Shown here: positions 5,890-5,942 of the stretch, in pieces
Position numbering within the stretch: the first letter of the stretch is position 1
How the letters are laid out: every line of letters starts with the position of its first letter
Source: Mageeibacillus sp. UBA5438
GTDB taxonomy: Bacteria > Bacillota > Clostridia > Saccharofermentanales > DTU023
Length of the DNA stretch: 5,942 bases
Reading direction: 5' to 3'
NCBI GenBank assembly: GCA_002427535.1
Contig: DIRK01000001.1
Span: 17,474-23,415 of the forward strand
The notes under the pieces: model-generated
What the model was told of the DNA's origin: nothing
What the model saw: the letters and a program-made list of their open reading frames with translations, nothing else
The model's database searches: none
Program-made: the position numbers and the translations under genes

Positions 5890-5935
5890 GGATAACAGAA
5901 ATAAAGACATCACTTCCAAAATAAAGTGATGTCTT
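5890..5935 (-). terminator. Hairpin terminator of a gene lying beyond the right edge
   Basis: A perfect 12-bp stem AAGACATCACTT / AAGTGATGTCTT (5935-5924 with 5915-5904) closes an 8-base loop. On the minus strand TATTTCTGTTATCC follows, a weak T-rich tail. On the plus strand it is followed by CAACTGG, without T tract. It therefore most likely ends transcription of an unseen minus-strand gene upstream of the nitroreductase gene. Confidence 0.75.
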
Positions 5936-5942
5936 CAACTGG

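Noticed and set aside
5844..5903. A promoter or operator before the nitroreductase gene
   Set aside because: Only weak -10-like stretches without matching -35 boxes are present; nothing reaches a level I can support.
5642..5938. 98-codon minus-strand frame overlapping the nitroreductase start
   Set aside because: It overlaps the well-supported nitroreductase N-terminus in another frame and runs through the terminator hairpin.

Overview
Every feature I can support lies on the minus strand, so transcription runs from high to low coordinates throughout. The window reads like ordinary chromosomal housekeeping DNA, probably from a low-to-mid-GC Gram-positive bacterium (Bacillota, perhaps Clostridia). 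This rests on strong AGGAGG-type ribosome binding sites, tRNA genes with encoded CCA, sigma-A-like promoters, and a thymidylate synthase of the variant type known from Bacillus/phi3T and related Gram-positives. The taxonomic call is inference. I see no mobile element, CRISPR array, rRNA or phage gene.

Right part (5942 down to 2673). The edge holds the hairpin terminator of a gene outside the window. Next comes a TM1586-like nitroreductase-family gene. A compact group follows: thyA (thymidylate synthase), folA (dihydrofolate reductase) and a 339-residue O6-methylguanine-DNA methyltransferase with an extra N-terminal domain. Gaps between these three are 17 and 26 bases, so they are probably one operon. 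It likely starts from an extended -10 promoter that begins one base after the nitroreductase stop codon. ThyA turns dUMP into dTMP and oxidises methylene-tetrahydrofolate to dihydrofolate; FolA reduces it back; the methyltransferase repairs alkylated guanine and thymine. The set thus covers dTMP supply and base repair.

Middle (2658 down to 2313). A near-consensus promoter, three tRNA genes (His-GTG, Gln-TTG, Lys-TTT) and a strong hairpin terminator form a complete tRNA operon.

Left part (2271 down to 1). A GNAT acetyltransferase with a GTG start is followed by the least ordinary gene here, a 487-residue protein. It has a divergent PP2C-phosphatase-like N-terminal region, a basic linker, one membrane helix and a C-terminal SH3-like domain predicted outside the cell. 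A second tRNA promoter sits just behind its stop codon and drives tRNA-Gly(TCC) and a second tRNA cut by the window edge, perhaps Arg.

The best candidates for something undescribed are the degenerate PP2C-TM-SH3 protein and the N-terminal extension on the methyltransferase. Neither is clearly a new system.
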